This document shows positions 6,217 through 7,043 of a stretch of DNA of 7,043 bases, in pieces. Source of the DNA: Syntrophomonadaceae bacterium (GTDB taxonomy: Bacteria; Bacillota; Dethiobacteria; DTU022); NCBI GenBank assembly GCA_007136055.1, contig SLHT01000158.1, positions 1 through 7,043 of the forward strand. Reading direction: 5' to 3'. Position 1 is the stretch's first letter, and every line of letters begins with the position of its first letter. Below the pieces are notes generated by a model. The model was not told the origin of the DNA and did not search any database. It saw nothing but the letters and a program-made list of their open reading frames with translations. The translations under genes were made by a program, and so were the position numbers.

Positions 6217-6927
6217 ATGAGTAACTGTCCAAAAAAACAAAATGAGGCTCTCGAAGCTGCTGCCAGGGACTATTATGACACAGGCAGTCAAAAAGCCAAA
6301 GGAGATGTCGCCAGGGCCGGTGAAGCCCTGGTTACCTACTATGCATCCCTGTACAGTCCCGGCAGGGTAGATGAGGATCTTAAACAGGCAGGCTTTGAAG
6401 GCCTATTAAAGGCCCTTAAGCGCTTCGACCCTGTAAATGGAGCAATGTTTTCCACATATGCTTCGCACTGTATTATCGGGGAAATTCGCCATGATTTAAG
6501 AGACAGGGGTCCGTTTAAAGTGCCCGAGGCAATGAAAAGCCTCCAGGCAAAGGTTATTAATGCTACCGAAGAACTGGCCCAGGAAAACTGCGCCATGCCA
6601 AGCTTGAAAGAGATTGCTTGCAAAGTAAATGTTGCTGAAGAAGGTATTGTTGAAGCGATGCAGGCCGGCTGTGTTTCGCTGGACGAAGTTGACCTATCAA
6701 AGGTCAAGCACCTTCGTTACGAAAGCTTTAAGCTGCCTATTGAAGACAAAATTACTGTTCAGATGTCTTTAGAAAAAATGGATAACATCCAGCAAAAAGT
6801 AATTAAGCTGATCTATTACGAAGGTCTGATCCAGGAAAAAAAAAAAAAAAAGTTAGGCATCAACCAGAGAAAAGTTTCCCGACTCCTGCAGCGCGGTATA
6901 ACCGAAATGCGCATTGACATGGCTTAA
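6217..6927 (+). CDS. Group 3 sigma factor (SigF/SigG/SigB-like) under riboswitch control
   Basis: RNA polymerase sigma-70 family protein of 236 residues. Region 2 spans about 34-98, with EDLKQAGFEGLLKALKRFDP (53-72) and FSTYASHCIIGEIRHDLRDRG (78-98), close to the FSTYA..IIGEI..LRD block of SigF/SigB-type factors. Region 3 covers about 100-150 (FKVPEAMKSLQ, NATEEL, PSLKEIACKVNVAEEGI). Region 4 covers about 185-236, with IQQKVIKLIYYEGL (191-204) and the recognition helix side NQRKVSRLLQRGI (216-228). It lacks region 1.1 and the extracytoplasmic-function layout. In region 4.2 residues 208-212 are five lysines encoded by an A16 run, where relatives have a pattern like SEVAER with buried hydrophobic residues. 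Start: ATG 6217, with GGAG at 6206-6209 seven bases upstream. It is the closest relative of the sigma half of the upstream fusion. A role in pilus, motility or surface-related transcription is inferred from neighbours and the riboswitch; the target promoters are unknown. Confidence 0.9.
   Translation: MSNCPKKQNEALEAAARDYYDTGSQKAKGDVARAGEALVTYYASLYSPGRVDEDLKQAGFEGLLKALKRFDPVNGAMFSTYASHCIIGEIRHDLRDRGPFKVPEAMKSLQAKVINATEELAQENCAMPSLKEIACKVNVAEEGIVEAMQAGCVSLDEVDLSKVKHLRYESFKLPIEDKITVQMSLEKMDNIQQKVIKLIYYEGLIQEKKKKKLGINQRKVSRLLQRGITEMRIDMA
6836..6851 (+). repeat. A16 homopolymer inside the sigma factor's region 4.2
   Basis: Sixteen consecutive A residues within the coding sequence, encoding the end of E207 and K208 to most of K212. 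The current length keeps the frame. One A fewer gives a TAG stop two codons after the lysines. One A more gives 21 residues of unrelated sequence and then a TGA. Such a tract is prone to replication slippage and to polymerase slippage during transcription. Confidence 0.9.
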
Positions 6928-7002
6928 TTTAAAACCTACCCCAACATGATTACATCAATACGCCATATGCCTGCAAGATTTATCTGCTTGTAAGGTTTTA
7001 AA
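6928..7002 (+). repeat. Inverted repeat downstream of the sigma factor gene
   Basis: TTTAAAACCT (6928-6937), directly after the stop codon, is perfectly complementary to AGGTTTTAAA (6993-7002), with 55 bases between. A small AGAT/ATCT pairing lies inside near 6977-6986. The arms are AT-rich and no strong GC stem precedes a T-run, so this is not a standard terminator. The remainder of the window to 7043 is AT-rich with no recognised gene. Confidence 0.4.
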
Positions 7003-7043
7003 AATATTTATTAAAAAGTGTCTAAAATCTTTTATTCCTGGTA

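Overview
The window is the downstream part of a type IV pilus (T4P) assembly operon, followed by two related sigma-factor-like genes, one of them behind a c-di-GMP-type riboswitch. Everything reads on the + strand. Strong Shine-Dalgarno sites, TTG starts for pilM and pilN, SigF/SigG/SigB-like (group 3) sigma features and a GEMM-I leader suggest a Gram-positive anaerobe of the Firmicutes (Clostridia; perhaps a Peptococcaceae- or Syntrophomonadaceae-like lineage). The genus cannot be fixed from sequence alone.

Layout. 1-770: 3' part of pilC (inner-membrane platform), whose start lies outside the window. 791-1810 pilM, 1815-2471 pilN and 2474-3025 pilO form the tightly packed alignment subcomplex, with gaps of 20, 4 and 2 bases. 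3093-4805: pilB, the extension ATPase, with an MshEN-like N-terminal domain. 4934-5992: an unusual fusion. Its first 200 residues are a sigma factor (regions 2, 3 and the start of 4), and the rest is the coiled coil and globular domain of PilO without PilO's membrane helix. 6025-6200: a sigma-A-type promoter, a GEMM-I aptamer and an intrinsic terminator hairpin. 6217-6927: a stand-alone sigma factor, about half identical to the sigma part of the fusion, with a run of 16 A in the helix-turn-helix of region 4.2. 6928-7043: noncoding, with one inverted repeat.

How it may work together. PilC, PilM, PilN, PilO and PilB are standard T4P machinery. The new element is a possible link between this machinery and transcription. 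The riboswitch would tie the stand-alone sigma factor to c-di-GMP, and PilB's N-terminal domain may also sense it. The sigma-PilO fusion looks cytosolic, keeps the core-polymerase-binding part of a sigma factor, lacks the -35-binding part, and carries a domain of a fold known to pair with PilN/PilO. It could compete with, sequester or localise the polymerase or its sigma paralogue according to pilus state. The domain content is read directly from sequence; the circuit is inference.
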